Position numbers and translations under genes: made by a program. Positions 1 to 11,599 of a stretch of 64,000 bases of DNA are shown piece after piece; position 1 is the first letter of the stretch; the number at the start of each line of letters is the position of its first letter. Under the pieces are notes generated by a model, which was not told where the DNA came from, searched no databases, and saw nothing but the letters and a program-made list of their open reading frames with translations. The DNA comes from Phytophthora colocasiae (lineage: Eukaryota > Oomycota > Peronosporomycetes > Peronosporales > Peronosporaceae), in NCBI GenBank assembly GCA_018806915.1, contig JAGKQI010000031.1:1-64000 (forward strand), given 5' to 3'.

Positions 1-1500
1 AGTATCTAGCATACTAAATCCTAATCAAAATGCAACGTGAGGCCTTCACAGGCCATCTACGCATCTACTCGTGTGTGCTACACCATTACGTACCCACATA
101 AATGTATCCATGAGTGTCACACATCACTGTGTACCCACATAAATGTATCCACGTGTGTCAAGCACACCAATGAGAAACATTCGTGTAACATCCCCGTTAC
201 AACATCTCTCTGCTCAGTACCATCCGCCAACAATACAGCAACTGTCAGCGGAATCGACATTATCATTAACTAATTGCCAGCCACACAATTACCTAGACAA
301 CCTTGCTGGATCATGCTGACACTGAGGTCCAAGCAGAAGAGTAGATCTACTTCTTGTTCTTAGCCTTCACAGCATACACAGCCGTCGTTGAGCAGGATGG
401 CAAATGCATCCACTTTCCTGTCACTGAACATAGCGAATCACTGCATTCGTGGTGACGGTAACCCTGCAACCACAGCCTCCAATTACGACGATTTCCTGTC
501 ATTGAGGGCGGGAGTGGCTTTATACGGGCCATCTTCGCTGTTGTATACCAACCAGATGACGACGCAGGTGAGTATTAGACTCCGCGCGTACATTTTGCCG
601 TTGTTGTTCTCCCTCCCGCTCTAATGGGATCCGTGAACTCACTAGGACCGTTGTGTAATCAAACTGTTTCCGCACGATTATTCTTTAAATCAAAATAGTG
701 ACAGAATGATGGCTTGTCGACGGGTTGGCAGGTCGACGTCGCTCGATGATCGTCAGGACGTCAGGACGTCATCTGAGTCGACACCGCGAAGTCGACAGCT
801 CTATGTCAATTTGCATGATATGCACAGTTCACAGTTCTTCGGCCCCTGCTCACCTATCCAAAGCAATCTGATAATTTCCGTATGCCTCAGCTACAGCAAG
901 ATACGTATTAATTGAGTTCACTTACAGCAGCGAAATACTAACAGTAATTCCTCTGGTTGCCCAAATTAAATAAACTCTTTGACAATTACCAATGGAGTTA
1001 ATTCATTTGAGATAAAAATAAAATTTTGTAGTTACTATTTTTATTTTGGTCGACACATATGATTTTTTGGTACCTCGAGCTCCGTAACCTCGAGCGCTCC
1101 ATAGATTTTCCCGTTCTTAGCGGCCCTACACTCGCCATTCTGCCAGGTTTCCCTTCTACTTTTCTCCTGCCAATTTCACTCGGAATTCTGACATTGTACT
1201 TGGAATTATAACGATGTGAACTCGGGTATCGGCCGGCGATGCCGGTATTGTCGTTAACCGGTATGTGAACTCGATTTCAGGCTTCCAGTACTCGAGATTA
1301 GTCCGCACCCCACAAGTACCAAGGCAATCGCTACCAAGTTGCAGTTAAACGTGTGGCACATGAACGGACAGAGTCGGATGAAGAGTTCAACATCCTCAAA
1401 CTGGAACAAAATGGGGCATAAGAAGTGATCATAGCCCAAAATTGAAAACCTATTGCTTATGTCCGGAAACTATGCAGCTACATGCGACGATCGAACGAGT
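1..1500. other. No recognisable gene
   Basis: I find no gene I can support here; the open frames are short and match nothing I know. A 21-base stretch starting GTACCCACATAAATG occurs twice, at 90-110 and 131-151 (spacing 41), a minor tandem duplication. The stretch around 960-1070 is AT-rich. Confidence 0.5.
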
Positions 1501-1529
1501 TTTCTGCTATTGTAGAGTTGTAGGTAGCG

Positions 1530-1790
1530 TTTTGGCACGGCGAAGTTGGCAGCAATGCTTGCGAGTTCGAAGGAGAGCGCCAAGACGGAAACCACAAAGC
1601 AATTTCTCTCGAGGTTGGTGAAGTCAAGCAGTTCAAGATGTGGTTGCCGGGGAAGCTAAAATCCCACGGATGTCAGTGAGATGTTGGCAAAGAGCTCCAA
1701 TCTTGACAACGCGAAGGTGATTCGTGATTATCAAGGTTACTTCACAGCAAACGCTGCTTACTAGCAGGGTTTGATGCATTTTGCACGAAA
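1530..1790 (+). pseudogene. RXLR-effector-like C-terminal fragment (broken)
   Basis: Conceptual translation in shifting plus-strand frames gives 'LAAMLASSKESAKTET', then 'QFKMWLPGK', then 'PTDVSEMLAKSSNLDNAKV'. This follows the pattern of the W/Y/L modules in the C-terminal half of oomycete RXLR effectors (A-M-L, then Q-F-x-x-W, then G-x-x-P-x-D-V). At least two frame changes break it, and no signal peptide, RXLR or dEER motif is visible upstream. A related but better preserved fragment lies at 17249-17720. The effector assignment is by pattern only; it could be another repetitive secreted family. Confidence 0.4.
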
Positions 1791-2132
1791 TAATACGGCT
1801 ATAGTCTGTGGGACGACGCAGAACTGACACTTGAAGCTCACCTTCTAAGTGATAGTGCGTCGTTGTGGCTACCAACATAGATATATACCAAAACGAGGTT
1901 TCAGTCGAAGGCAAACCCAATTTGTAATTGTTTTCGAGTGCTGCATGATGAATCTGGCATTTAGCTGTACTTCATGAGTAACGTATGTGTGTGTTGGGGG
2001 GAGGGGTCCTGTAATGTTGTCTACATTTAGGCGTGAAGTTTGTATTTCAAAAGCATAGAATCCACAGTTGTTGCCGTATCAGCTGACACTAAAAATCTTA
2101 ACACGGTCGTCATCGTGCTTAAAAATGCAAAC

Positions 2133-2245
2133 TTGTCGCTGGATTACGCCTGGAGTCAAGCTGTGGTCACCACGGGAGCGTGAGCGAGGATATGCGTGAG
2201 CTCAGAGACGCTACAGCGATGGGGGGCCTGGTACACGCCTTGGAA
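2133..2245 (+). repeat. Dispersed repeat shared with 17163-17270
   Basis: The stretch beginning CGCTGGATTACGCCTGGAGT is nearly identical to 17168-17270, with a few indels. In the 17-kb copy it lies upstream of the effector-like fragment; here it lies downstream of the corresponding fragment at 1530-1790, so this locus is rearranged. Confidence 0.75.
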
Positions 2246-2689
2246 GCGAATGGAGGGCAACAATACCTTCATGACTGATGTTCTACTGACTTGGTGCACA
2301 TAGCACTGAGGTCTGTAGTGGGCAAAGGCACGCGTTTCACGACTGCATGAAGCGGGAAAGACCTGGGGCAACGCAGTTCAAGTAGCTAGTTCTAAGTTTG
2401 CTCAAGTTAGTTTTATTGTGCTTTACAAGAGTTTTGGCATACGAATAGCGCCTCTAAATCAACGACAAATCTTAAGTTTATCCCACAAAGGGACGTAACA
2501 CAACGTTAAAAATGTGTTTTTAGACGCTAGCAACGGAGTGCCGCATTTAAAATCTAACAAGCTGTTCTTACCACCCTTGTGGTACGTAATCATACGTTTT
2601 TTAGTGAGAAGATTGCACTAACGCGTGCTGCGAGGGTAGTTTTGTAAAGCCGCTATTACGATGTCTCTTCCTTTGCCTGACGAGTTGCA
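2246..2689. other. No recognisable gene
   Basis: I see no gene, repeat or RNA structure I can support in this interval. Confidence 0.4.
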
Positions 2690-3152
2690 GGTTCATTTAA
2701 CGGTGAAGTTTGGGGCAGCCATACACAAACAGCATGGTCCATTCATGGGGCACCGATTATATTTACTTTCATGCCTCGGGATGGACACGTTGTTCTTCGA
2801 GCCAAAATCGCCAACGAGCCGGAACACTCTCCCTTGGCTCTTAGTTAGAACTTTACGCGTGAGACTAAGGTCAAATCGCAAAGCCTCTGGGTGCATATTA
2901 AGTTGCAGTCGAAACGTTGGGTTACGTCTTAAGAGCTTCTTGGAGTTCCTCGATATAGAAACAGGGTGTTCCTCTTCCACAAAACCCTTTGGACAAACTT
3001 GATGCATTGAAGAGGCCACCGTGTCTTCTACATTTATTTGCATCGTTTTGTTTTTTAAGCATGACGTTTCCACAGCGCCTGAAGAGCAAACCCCATCGCG
3101 AAATTGACCGTGTAGAAACTCCTATCACTGACGCTACAACCGCTAGGTCCAT
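2690..3152 (-). pseudogene. Tc1/mariner-like transposase fragment
   Basis: The minus strand encodes 'VIGVSTRSISRW', a helix-turn-helix of the kind found at the N-terminus of Tc1/mariner-type transposases, then 'PCFYIEELQEALKT'. In another frame 'ALRFDLSLTRKVLTK' follows. The order and spacing match the DNA-binding half of oomycete Tc1/mariner-like transposases. The frame changes near 2922, and no DDE/D catalytic core can be read downstream, so this is a dead N-terminal fragment. The plus-strand open frame at 2661-3002 over the same DNA is its shadow. Confidence is moderate because only a short stretch is recognisable. Confidence 0.5.
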
Positions 3153-3342
3153 ATCGTAGAGGTAATGTTAGAACGATAGACCGCCAACGCATGTCAATTG
3201 AAATTGTAAAACTCTGACTAAAGGAGAGTGTTAGAGTATTCTTAGACGTGGGTTTGACGCTTTTACCACAGCTTCATTCAAATGGAAAATCGGCCTCAAA
3301 ATAACTTAACTCTTCACTTTAGAGCAGTTATTCAATGTTTAT

Positions 3343-3385
3343 TCGAAGATGGCTCGCTTTAACTCAACGTTGGAGCCATCTTCGA
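3343..3385. repeat. 13-bp perfect inverted repeat
   Basis: TCGAAGATGGCTC at 3343-3355 is mirrored exactly by its reverse complement at 3373-3385, with a 17-base loop. It lies about 190 bases upstream (on the minus strand) of the Tc1/mariner-like remnant, so it may be a terminal-repeat relic of that element or of a small non-autonomous one. Confidence 0.6.
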
Positions 3386-4440
3386 GATTTGCTAAAACAA
3401 CGAATTAGCCTGTGGTTTAGCCACAACGCGTGTGCAAGGCACACATACATGTTCATTAAAAAAACTTTACTTCTAAGTGATCACTCCTGGTTTCAAGTGA
3501 CAAAGCTAGCTTTGCGCTTTCTGAAGCGTAAGTTTCCTGGAAGTCGAAGACTTCTCCGGTCCGGAAAGTTTCTTCCAAGATCTACTAAATACGACTCCTG
3601 TGAAAACGCATAAGTGCGAACTGAGCTAAGTTCGACTTAAGTTCGACTATGACGGTAGACTCGGATGGTGATGTGGAGATGTCGCTCCCCAACCTACTCT
3701 GATGAAGTGATTCGTGCACCCGAATTGTCCAGCTGGGACCATGGTGCTCTGATAGAGTGGCTACGTGAGTGGGAACGCTGAACGTAGAGAAGACACGTCA
3801 CCGCTGCACGACCACTAGAGAGACGTAAGGAGAAACGTGGTGGCCACGGTTAAGGGTTGTGTGAAACGTAAGACACTCAGGAACGACAAAATACTATAAA
3901 CACACCAAGATGTAGCGTTAAGCCACAGCAAAACCTTCATGCACACAGTGCAAGAGACAGTTTGCCAGCGCACGCGTCGAGCAACGACAGATCCTGACTT
4001 CATCCTCCCCTCCCCTGTTTCACGCTATTTGACGGTTTGACGCTATATCCCCAAGACGACGATGGGCGCTGCTGGAGCTCTAGGCGATGACGGCTACTTG
4101 CAGGAGCCCTAGGGCACGTAGGATTACCCGTGGTGTAGGTTGGCGCTGTGGAGGGTCAACGAAAGACTCGTGCGCAAGCGCTGCTGCTCGCGCTTGTGCG
4201 TGCTGCTGGTTGGGCTCACGATGCTGGTTTGGTTCGCGACTCGTGCGCGTTGCTGTTTGGGCTCAAAGGTCAGTTGAACTGCTGTCATTTCGAGGGTGTT
4301 TTATTTACAGCACATTAATCTATTCTACTGACAATGCAGGGGCCCATTTGCTCGTGGCCTTCCTGCAGCTTGGCCAGATACGCCCCCGCGTTTCCGCTTT
4401 GTTGCTCCCCCGATAGACTAGCGTATCTCGACCAGCAGCG
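3386..4440. other. No recognisable gene
   Basis: Open frames in this interval are short and show no family motif. I see nothing I can support. Confidence 0.4.
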
Positions 4441-5916
4441 TCAACACCTCCTACAGTTCCAAGAGCATATGCAAGGTAAGCACACAGGAAGCTCCGCTTC
4501 CGACCACAGGCGGACACGGACTTCGATATCTACTGCCCAGCCAGCTGGCATCCCTAACAGCTCCATTTCCGCGTGCTTTCGACCCCAATCTGAGCGGAGA
4601 CGGGTAGGTCTTCTTCGAGAGCGGCGCTCGTTGACGTTAAACACGTGGATTGCCGGAGATGCTTGAACGTAAACGATATGATTCGCACATTCCGGGAGTT
4701 CGAACCGAGGCAGAAATGCGATGGTGTTGCGCTCGGTCTTGTACTCGCGGAAGCAAGCCAGCTCGAGCCATAGCGCTAGCGTGCCTAACCATGCGCTCAT
4801 CAACTCCAGGCTCCAAAGCAAAGGCACGAGCACGCAACACTTTCACCTCGGCACAGGACGAGAAGTTGCTCAATGAGGGCGCCAACCATCAGCTTGCAGC
4901 CTTAGCGTGACGTCACGCTTAATAGCGGCGTTGTACGTCTCACAGGGGTTGTTAGTGGTGGCATAGCCGCCCAGCGTATGATAACATTGCCATCGCCACA
5001 CACGATCGTTTAACCACACCGTTCTGAAGTAGCTAACGAACCGATCTAGCTGAGTGTATCCTTCCCATTTTTGAAGAATCTCATCCTTGCGCTCTTGAAA
5101 CTCCAAATCGAATCTGGAAAAGTGCATTTCGTGAACGTCGCGCATTATCATTGCTGCGATGCTGGTGTCGAAAGCCCGTGTTTTCTCGTAGATCTTCATT
5201 AGCCACGAAAGCAGCACATCAAAAACTTATACGGGCTGCTGTCTCCTCCAAAACTTTCATTAAGCGCATTCCATTGCGCGCTATCGGCATTTCCCATTGC
5301 GAAATGAACGCGAAACGGCCTTCCAGTCACTTCAAAACACTTTGATGACAGCATTGACAGAACCTCAGCGTAATGAGAAGCTGCTGCTGCTGGGACACAA
5401 TAAAAATTGCAAGAGGATGAAACTTTCTTGCACGATCCGAAATCCCAATTACTATAACCGGGTACCCAGTCTGGGTGAGCTTCGTACGCGGCGTCCACGT
5501 GCAAAATGAAAGAAGCAGGATCACGGTCAGCTTGACGGAGCAGCTTTTTCGTGATCCCAACCTACAAAAAGGGTGAGCATCGCTCCCATTTCCGACAACT
5601 GGTCTGCCATCGCTATCCGTTCGCCACATAAATCGTGAAAAGCTGCATTTGTCTTCTTCGCGCCTGTAAAACCCGTTTCACGTAGCTTCAGGCGAATAGC
5701 GCCTGCATGTGGTCACTGCCGCCCAGCGTTGTCGTAACATGGTGGTAAAACAAAACGCTGGACAGCAGAGAGCGGTGGAGCCGTTTCCTCATCGAGGCCA
5801 AAGCGCTGAATTAGCGCTCTCCAAATACTGAACAGGGCGTAGACTCTGCGTGGCCCAGTCTCGGGCGAGTCTCCTTCATGGTAGGCGTTAGGCGAGGCCT
5901 GGCGTGCGGCTCGCAC
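4441..5916 (-). pseudogene. MULE-type (Mutator-like) transposase pseudogene
   Basis: Reading the minus strand from 5916, the frames give 'LRETGFTGAKKTNAAFHDLC', then 'VHFAMGNADSAQWNALNESF', 'SSPYKFLMCCF', 'EILQKWEGY' and 'TTNNPCETYNAAIKRDVTLR', and then a C-terminal part with 'YVQASPAIHVFNVNE' and a decayed cysteine-rich end. These are the blocks of the oomycete MULE transposase that ends in a SWIM-type zinc motif. The coding sequence is broken by a stop near 5713 and by frame changes near 5545, 5200 and 4880, so it is inactive. I could not identify terminal inverted repeats. The MULE call is firm on the N-N-P-x-E-x-Y-N block; the exact ends are uncertain. Confidence 0.75.
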
Positions 5917-6559
5917 GGGTAATGGCGTGCGAGAAGAGCTCGTCCACGGTCACCACATCGTGCTCCTGGCACGAACGGACGCGCCCACGCCATGGGCACG
6001 GTGTAGCTGATACTGCCAGGCAGAGCACGCTTCAGACACCTACAGCGGCAGCATAGCTGCGTCCGCATCGCGTGCGTAGGCAGCATCAGCGCAGGCATTG
6101 CACTGGCTAACGTCACTCCATGCAATGGAGAATGCTTTGATGCGAGTCCAGCAGCATGTCGGGCGTCCGGAGCGAGGTGCATGCTTGGGGTAGAGGGGTG
6201 GTCCAGGAGAGCGGCCAAGGTAGCATTGGGGAGGAAACTGGATGGCGAGGGGAGGGGGCGTATTGCAGAGTGAGCCAGCAGTGGCCTTTGTCAGAATTGC
6301 ACTAGATCCTATTGATAAAACTGGTTTTTGCGATGAATATGATTGAATAAAATATACATTGTCGTGGAGACCAGTAGATTAGTGGTTGTGGCGCGATGTA
6401 TGTAGTGGCGGTCTCTCTTTGTACGTGGAGCTAGTGGATTTTACTGTGCTGGTGGGAATGTGTACCTGTGCTCTGTTATGGTTTTTGCCGCAGTGAAAAG
6501 GACATCGTTCCTCCTCAGGAACCTAATGCTACCTACGTTTTAGAGAAGCTTTGGCGGAT
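5917..6559. other. No recognisable gene
   Basis: Nothing I can support. The stretch may contain the 5' LTR remnant of the Gypsy element that follows, but I could not match it to the sequence beyond 13.68 kb. Confidence 0.35.
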
Positions 6560-6619
6560 GTTAGCATGTTGACATCATGGAGAGCCGCAGGCCCGTTGCT
6601 GCACTCTCAAGAATAAGTT

Positions 6620-7215
6620 CGTACCCTGATGTTACTGTCTCGGTTCCGTCAGAAGCTTCAAGCGTGGACCTATCAATTGATGCACTGTGACAGCGCGGAT
6701 TTTCCTACTTACTATGAGGACTTTAAAGGTGCAATGGAGGATAAGTAATGGTCTGAGCCTCCGAAGAACAGAGTTCAGATCGAGATGGAGTTTCTCGATC
6801 TGCAACAGGGCAAGGATGATGTTCACACCTTGCCCAGCGTGCTCGATACTTGGTATCGAACATAGTGGCCAACCCGATCGACGAGGCCACCAAGGTCGTC
6901 ACGTTCATGAAGGGACTAAGAGATGGTCCGGTCAAAACATATATCTTTCGAGAGTATCCGAATACTCTCGAAGAAGCGATCAGCCTTGCGATGCAAGAGG
7001 AGTTTAGCCAGCGTCGTTCAACTCCATGCGAACGCGCCGAAGCCGGCGCGTCCTGTTTTCGAAGACGGGAGGTCCAGAACCCATGGACCTCTCGAGTGCT
7101 ACGACTGCTGGTCAACAGCAGCGTAAGAACGTCAAGGTTCGATGTTACCCGTGGTAACATCGGTCACTATGCACGCAAGTGCACAGCGGGCGCGTTCAAA
7201 AACGCCAAGGACCAG
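6620..7215 (+). pseudogene. Gag capsid remnant of Gypsy A
   Basis: Plus-strand frames give 'RQKLQAWTYQLMHCDSADFP', 'RVQIEMEFLDLQQGKDDVHT', 'FMKGLRDGPVKTYIFREYPN' and 'TLEEAISLAMQEEFS', the retrotransposon gag capsid core of oomycete Gypsy elements. A weakened zinc knuckle follows (G-N-I-G-H-Y-A-R-K-C at about 7150-7190); the first two cysteines are out of frame. A stop near 6747 and frame changes inactivate it. Gag would have formed the cytoplasmic particle. Confidence 0.8.
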
Positions 7216-7299
7216 TAGGCGCGGGGCGTCCTACTGGTAATGCAGTCTCGCGTGTCGAACTCGGACACGCGACGTTGAAGGTTGCTGCCCCCAGCGAGA

Positions 7300-7640
7300 A
7301 GGTTTCTCGCTGCGAGATGCAAGATGACAAGCCAGACCTTGTCATCCTGAACGTGATGTCGAAGAGAGTGAACTCTCTTCGTGCCCTAGTGGACTCCGGC
7401 GCGCCGAACGACTTTGTTCGACAGGGAAGTCTTCGAAGGCTTGACTTCGAAGAGACCGACACGCCTCGCGGCGTGTTGGAGGTGCGGTTGGCAACAGGTG
7501 CCACCAGAGGACTGAGAAGCGCGTAGTCCGTGTGCGCTTCATAAACGAAGGACGTTTGTAGAAGACCTTATCGTCTTGGATCTAGACGATAAGTTCGACT
7601 TGGCATTAGGCATGCCGTGGCTTGCACGGTATGACCCGCG
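7300..7640 (+). pseudogene. Aspartic protease remnant of Gypsy A
   Basis: 'RALVDSGAPNDFVRQ' holds the D-S-G-A active-site triplet of a retropepsin. Downstream, after a one-base loss near 7557, 'VEDLIVLDLDDKFDLALGMP' supplies the flap and the second conserved strand of the family. The protease would have cut the Gag-Pol polyprotein. The catalytic Asp is still encoded, but the frame is broken. Confidence 0.8.
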
Positions 7641-8880
7641 ATCAACTGGGAGAAGCGTACGCTCGTACGCTTCAACAAACACATGCGCGACAAAGAGCGA
7701 TGTTCCCTGTCAGTGCTGCACATGCACCGGCCGGTGCATGTGAATCCCCAGTTGAGGCAGCAGCGGCCGCCGCTGCTCCGATCGCCGCCGGCGACCATCA
7801 ACGACCCTGGAGTCGTTGTGAGAAAATGTGTGTCGACTCAGAAATCTGAGCCGAAGGGTCGCGGTCACATGAGTGATGCTCAGATGAATGTGAATCACCT
7901 GACGCGTAAACATCTGAATGATGTTTGTCACATGAGTGATGGTCAGGTGAATCGCATTCACCTGGAGAGAAGGTAATATACCGGTATCCTTAGAGGTACT
8001 TCAAGGGTCGCACCGACGACGTCGCGTTAACTCTGGGAGTTGACGAAATAAATAAAATTCGGGAACCGAAAGCGCGTGCGTCAGCTCTGGAGCTGACGCC
8101 ACTGGCGCGTCGCTGCTAGTTCTGGGAATCCAGCGATCGTGCATCAGCTCCGGGAGCTGATGATGCGTGTACAGGCGAACGTTCGCCGCCAGTTCTGGGA
8201 ACTAGCGATCGTGCGTCAGCTCTGGGAGCTGACGATATGTGTATTAAAGCGATCACTCGCCAGCGCAGGAAGTTAGCGAGAGCACGTCGACTCCGGGAGT
8301 CGACGATGCAGCTGCTTCCATCCGTAGGAGCGGATGGAGGCGCAGCGGTTCAGGGAACCGAGTGCGCGGCAGGAGGTGCTGGCGGCTGCAAACGTCCAGC
8401 ACCCGAAAACCTGCGTGCTCACGTGCAGCGGTGCTGCACGCGATGAGCGGCACACAAGCAGTGCTTGATCGTGCGAGTCAGCGGAAGGAATCCGCTGACG
8501 ATGGCGATAAAGTCCCGTCCAAGGTGGGATGCCTTGACGTGGAGCGCCTGGAGCTGAGCCCATGGCAGACTTTCGCGGCGCAAGCTCAGGAGCTTTGAGA
8601 GTCCCAGTCCGTGGAGGGTGTGTCTGCAGTGCAGACACTGAGTGTCAAGGCGTTGAACGTCTTGATAACGAACTGATACTGCGGTACAGTATCAGAGCGC
8701 GCGGCAACCAGCTCAGTGAGCTGTGTGAGTCTCAGTCCGTGACTGAGGAGGGTGTATCTGCAGGGCAGACACCGAGTGTCGAGACGTTGAACGTCTTGAC
8801 ACGTACTGTACTGGGTAAAGCCAGTACCAGACGATGCGGTTGGAGAATCCGCCGACGAGTGTCGGCGTTGACCGCACTTC
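7641..8880. repeat. Protease-to-RT spacer built of short palindromes
   Basis: No domain is recognisable. The stretch is a run of short inverted repeats, several sharing a CTCYGGGAG-like centre: 8078-8099 (GCGTCAGCT/AGCTGACGC), 8620-8638 (GTGTCTGCA/TGCAGACAC), 8673-8695 (CTGATACTG/CAGTATCAG) and 7944-7964 (CAGGTGAAT/ATTCACCTG). All are perfect. Confidence 0.7.
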
Positions 8881-8889
8881 CAACGATGA

Positions 8890-9904
8890 GCTGGAAGCGC
8901 TTCGCGCGAGACTTGTACGATGGACGCATCGAACAAATTTGCATTCTCTCGGATATCGAGAGAGTGGATCGCGAAGCCGAAGAGCTGAAGCAGCTCGTCG
9001 TCGATGGGATCACTGAGGGTGATGACTTCAGTGCGAAGACTAAGAAGCAGCGCTTCGAGGAGCAGAGTTGGGACTCCGTTGAGGTCGAGTCCCTATACGA
9101 GTTCTGCGGGAGCAGGATGTACTCCCGGATGAGATTCCTTCGGAGCTTCTGAAGGACAAGAGCAGGCGTACAGCACGAGATTGATCTCGTGCCGGGCACG
9201 ATGTACAGGTTACGCGGCAGTGGCCACTGCCGCGTGAACAAGTGTAGGCGATCGACGACTTCTTTGAAAGTCGTCGTTGCAGGTCAAGTGCGGGAATCAA
9301 AGTCCCCGCACAGTGCTCCAACGTTCTGTGTTAAGAAACCACAGGGCGGCTGGCGTTTCGTTCATGCGTAAAACAAGCTGAACGATGCGACGATACCGGC
9401 GCAGACGCCGATACCGCGAAAAGATGTTATCAATGATCTGATGGCCTTGGCACTATCTTCAGTGCTCTAGATCTGCGTGATGGATTCTACCAAATTCTCA
9501 TGCGTGAGAGGGACATCCCTCTCACAGCGGTAAGCACTCCAATCGGTATGCTTTGGGAGTGACTCGTCATGCCACAGGGGCTTAAGAACGCCCCTGCGAC
9601 GTTCAATAGATGCATGACATTTATTGCGCTCGGTGCGCGACTTCGCACCGAGCTACTTTGACGACGTGTTCGTCCACAGCCGGGCTGTGAACGGAAGACG
9701 GGAAATTGAGATGCACAAGGTGCATCTCCGGAAGCTGCTAGAGCTTATGAGGAAACATAAGTTGTATCTTCGGGGCGAGCGAGATACCCGTGTTGGGGTG
9801 TCTCGTGGGAAAGACGGCGTGCGCCCTGACCCAGAGAAGGTCAGAGTGATCAATGAATGGCCCACGCCGCCATCCAATGTGAAGGAACTGAGGCAGTATC
9901 TTGG
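8890..9904 (+). pseudogene. Reverse transcriptase remnant of Gypsy A
   Basis: Plus-strand frames give 'DLYDGRIEQICILSD', 'ESKSPHSAPTFCVKKPQGGW', then 'FSALDLRDGFYQILMRERDI', 'MPQGLKNAPATFNRCMTF', 'FAPSYFDDVFVHSRA' and 'DGVRPDPEKVRVINEWPTP'. These are the RT fingers, the first catalytic Asp (L-D-L), the template grip and the F-D-D catalytic pair. The piece between 'HKLY' and 'IFGASEIP' has lost about 17 bases. Several one-base losses break the frame. RT would have copied the element RNA into DNA. Typical oomycete Gypsy RT in order and wording. Confidence 0.85.
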
Positions 9905-10240
9905 GCTTTGCAATCGGATGCGCATTGATGCAACACGATCACGAAGGGTGTGATCGTGTAGTTCACTATCAATCGCGTCAGCTGAAGCCAGCTGAGCGTA
10001 ACTATCCCGTACATGACAAGGGCTCCTTGCGAAGTATGCACTCGCAAAGTTCCGTGTATCTACTTGGGAGTAGACCGTTCGTGGTCTATACAGACCACGC
10101 ATCATTGCGTACGGCGATTAAGCCGCCGCACATCTCGCAACGTATGGCGAGATGGTAGTCCATCTTCGGAGTACAACTTCCGGAAGAGTACAAACCCGGA
10201 AGACTCAATGCAGTAGCCGACGCGTTATCTCGTCGACCTG
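9905..10240 (+). pseudogene. RNase H remnant of Gypsy A, front end deleted
   Basis: 'FAIGCALMQHDHEG', 'YQSRQLKPAERNYPVHDK', 'YLLGSRPFVVYTDHASLRTA' and 'ISQRMARW' are RNase H blocks. The RT thumb, the connection and the first catalytic Asp block are missing: 'RQYLGL' of RT is followed at once by 'FAIGCAL', so roughly 200-250 bases were deleted. The T-D-H block (third catalytic residue) remains. Confidence 0.8.
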
Positions 10241-10449
10241 ACTATGCGGAGATGGTCGACGCCAACTGCGTTGGCGTCGTGAGGATAAGTGCGTGCCGTC
10301 GTCAACGTTGATTGACGATGAAGAACGCGTATGCAAGGGATGCAAACGCGAAGGGGCTGCTGGAGTTCGTAGCACCTTCCGACGGGCACGTCGGAAGCTA
10401 ACCCTCATCTTCGAGCTCGTGTTCACCGCCATCGTGTACACGAAGGCCT

Positions 10450-11310
10450 ACTGTTGTACAGTGCAGTAGACGACAATGCGGATCGCATTGTTGTTCCGAA
10501 TGACTGCGACCTCCGGCTGAGGATCATGTTCGAGTATCACGATGCCCCCACGGCATGGCATCCGGGTCGTGAGAAGACATACACTCTTCTCACGCGGCAC
10601 CACCAGTACAGGTGCGCAAGTACGTACGTGCTTGCGAGGTTTGTCAACGCGTGAAGCCTGCGCGGTTCTCGCAGGCTCCTCTTCAGTCACTTCCGACCCC
10701 GTCGGAGTGTTGGTAGTCCGCGTCCATGGACTTTGTCTTCGGTCTTCCGCCTGACAGCAAGCGGAGGACGGGCATCGTTGTCGTTGTGGACAGATTCAGC
10801 AAGATGGTTCATCTTGCTGCCGTCCCGGCTATTGTTGGCAGCCGCGCAGACTGCGCGACTGTTTGTTGACATGGTGTCATGGCATGCCGCTCGACATTGT
10901 GTCGGACCGTGATCCACGCTTCATGGCATGCCGCTCGACATTGTGTCGGACTGTGATCCACGCTTCACAGCGCGGTTCTCGCAAGAAGTGTTTACACTTC
11001 TTGGTTCACGATTGTCAATGTCGACTGTGGATCCGCAGACGGACGGACAGACCGAACGTGCTCAACCGTGTACTGGGTGACACGTTGAAGAGCTACGCTC
11101 ACTCGTTCCCGCACTGGAGCGACTGCTTGCCGATGGCAGAGTTTGCCATCAATAACTCGGTGCATGCCTCGACAGGGCATACACTGTTCTACGGGAATGC
11201 CATGAGGCATCCACGATTGCCGAGCATGCTCGGTGGGGTAGTTTCCTCCTTAAGCGGGGAGGATCTACAGCTGCGTCCGAACAATCAGCAGAATTGCAAC
11301 TGATAGCAGC
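10450..11310 (+). pseudogene. Integrase zinc-binding and catalytic core remnant of Gypsy A
   Basis: Frames give an H2C2-type segment (H-D-A-P-T-A-W-H-P-G, then C-x-x-C), 'SMDFVFGLPPDSKRRTG', 'VVVVDRFSKMVHLAAVP', 'MPLDIVSDRDPRF', 'DPQTDGQTERA' and 'SFPHWSDCLPMAEFAINNS'. The D, D and E of the catalytic triad are all still encoded (M-D-F, S-D-R-D, T-E-R). Frame changes and a 44-base tandem duplication at 10877-10964 inactivate it. It would have joined the cDNA to the chromosome. Confidence 0.85.
10877..10964 (+). repeat. 44-bp tandem duplication inside integrase
   Basis: The unit TCATGGCATGCCGCTCGACA... at 10877-10920 is repeated at 10921-10964 with one difference (ACCGTG/ACTGTG). It duplicates the 'LDIVSDRDPRF' coding block, including one catalytic Asp. 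Confidence 0.9.
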
Positions 11311-11599
11311 ACACTATCAGCTGCGGTGACACGTGCGACGTCCTCGTTCTAGTAGGAACGGGCGCGCGATGTCTGTGCCGGGCACAGACATAAGAGATGA
11401 TAGCGAGCAGGCAGGGCCTGCTGCTGACAAAGGCGACAAGCAGATAGGAGTCAGTTCGAGTGCGCTAGACTTTGTCCAGCGAAGACAAGCCGTCGTACGG
11501 TTTGTCCAGGATGTTATCGCAGCTTCTGTCGATCGACAGAAGCTGAACGCTGATACTGTTGGTAGAGGCAACACAAATGAATTCGAAAAGGGTTCATTA

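Noticed and set aside
2661..3002. Plus-strand 113-codon frame
   Set aside because: Opposite the Tc1/mariner-like transposase remnant; no recognisable features of its own.
4087..4416. Plus-strand frame of 109 codons rich in Cys/Ala/Arg
   Set aside because: GC-biased open frame with no motif, next to the MULE remnant. No support as a gene.
5811..6218. Minus-strand 135-codon frame upstream of the MULE remnant
   Set aside because: The composition (A/R/H/P) and lack of match suggest chance; the transposase reads in a different frame there.
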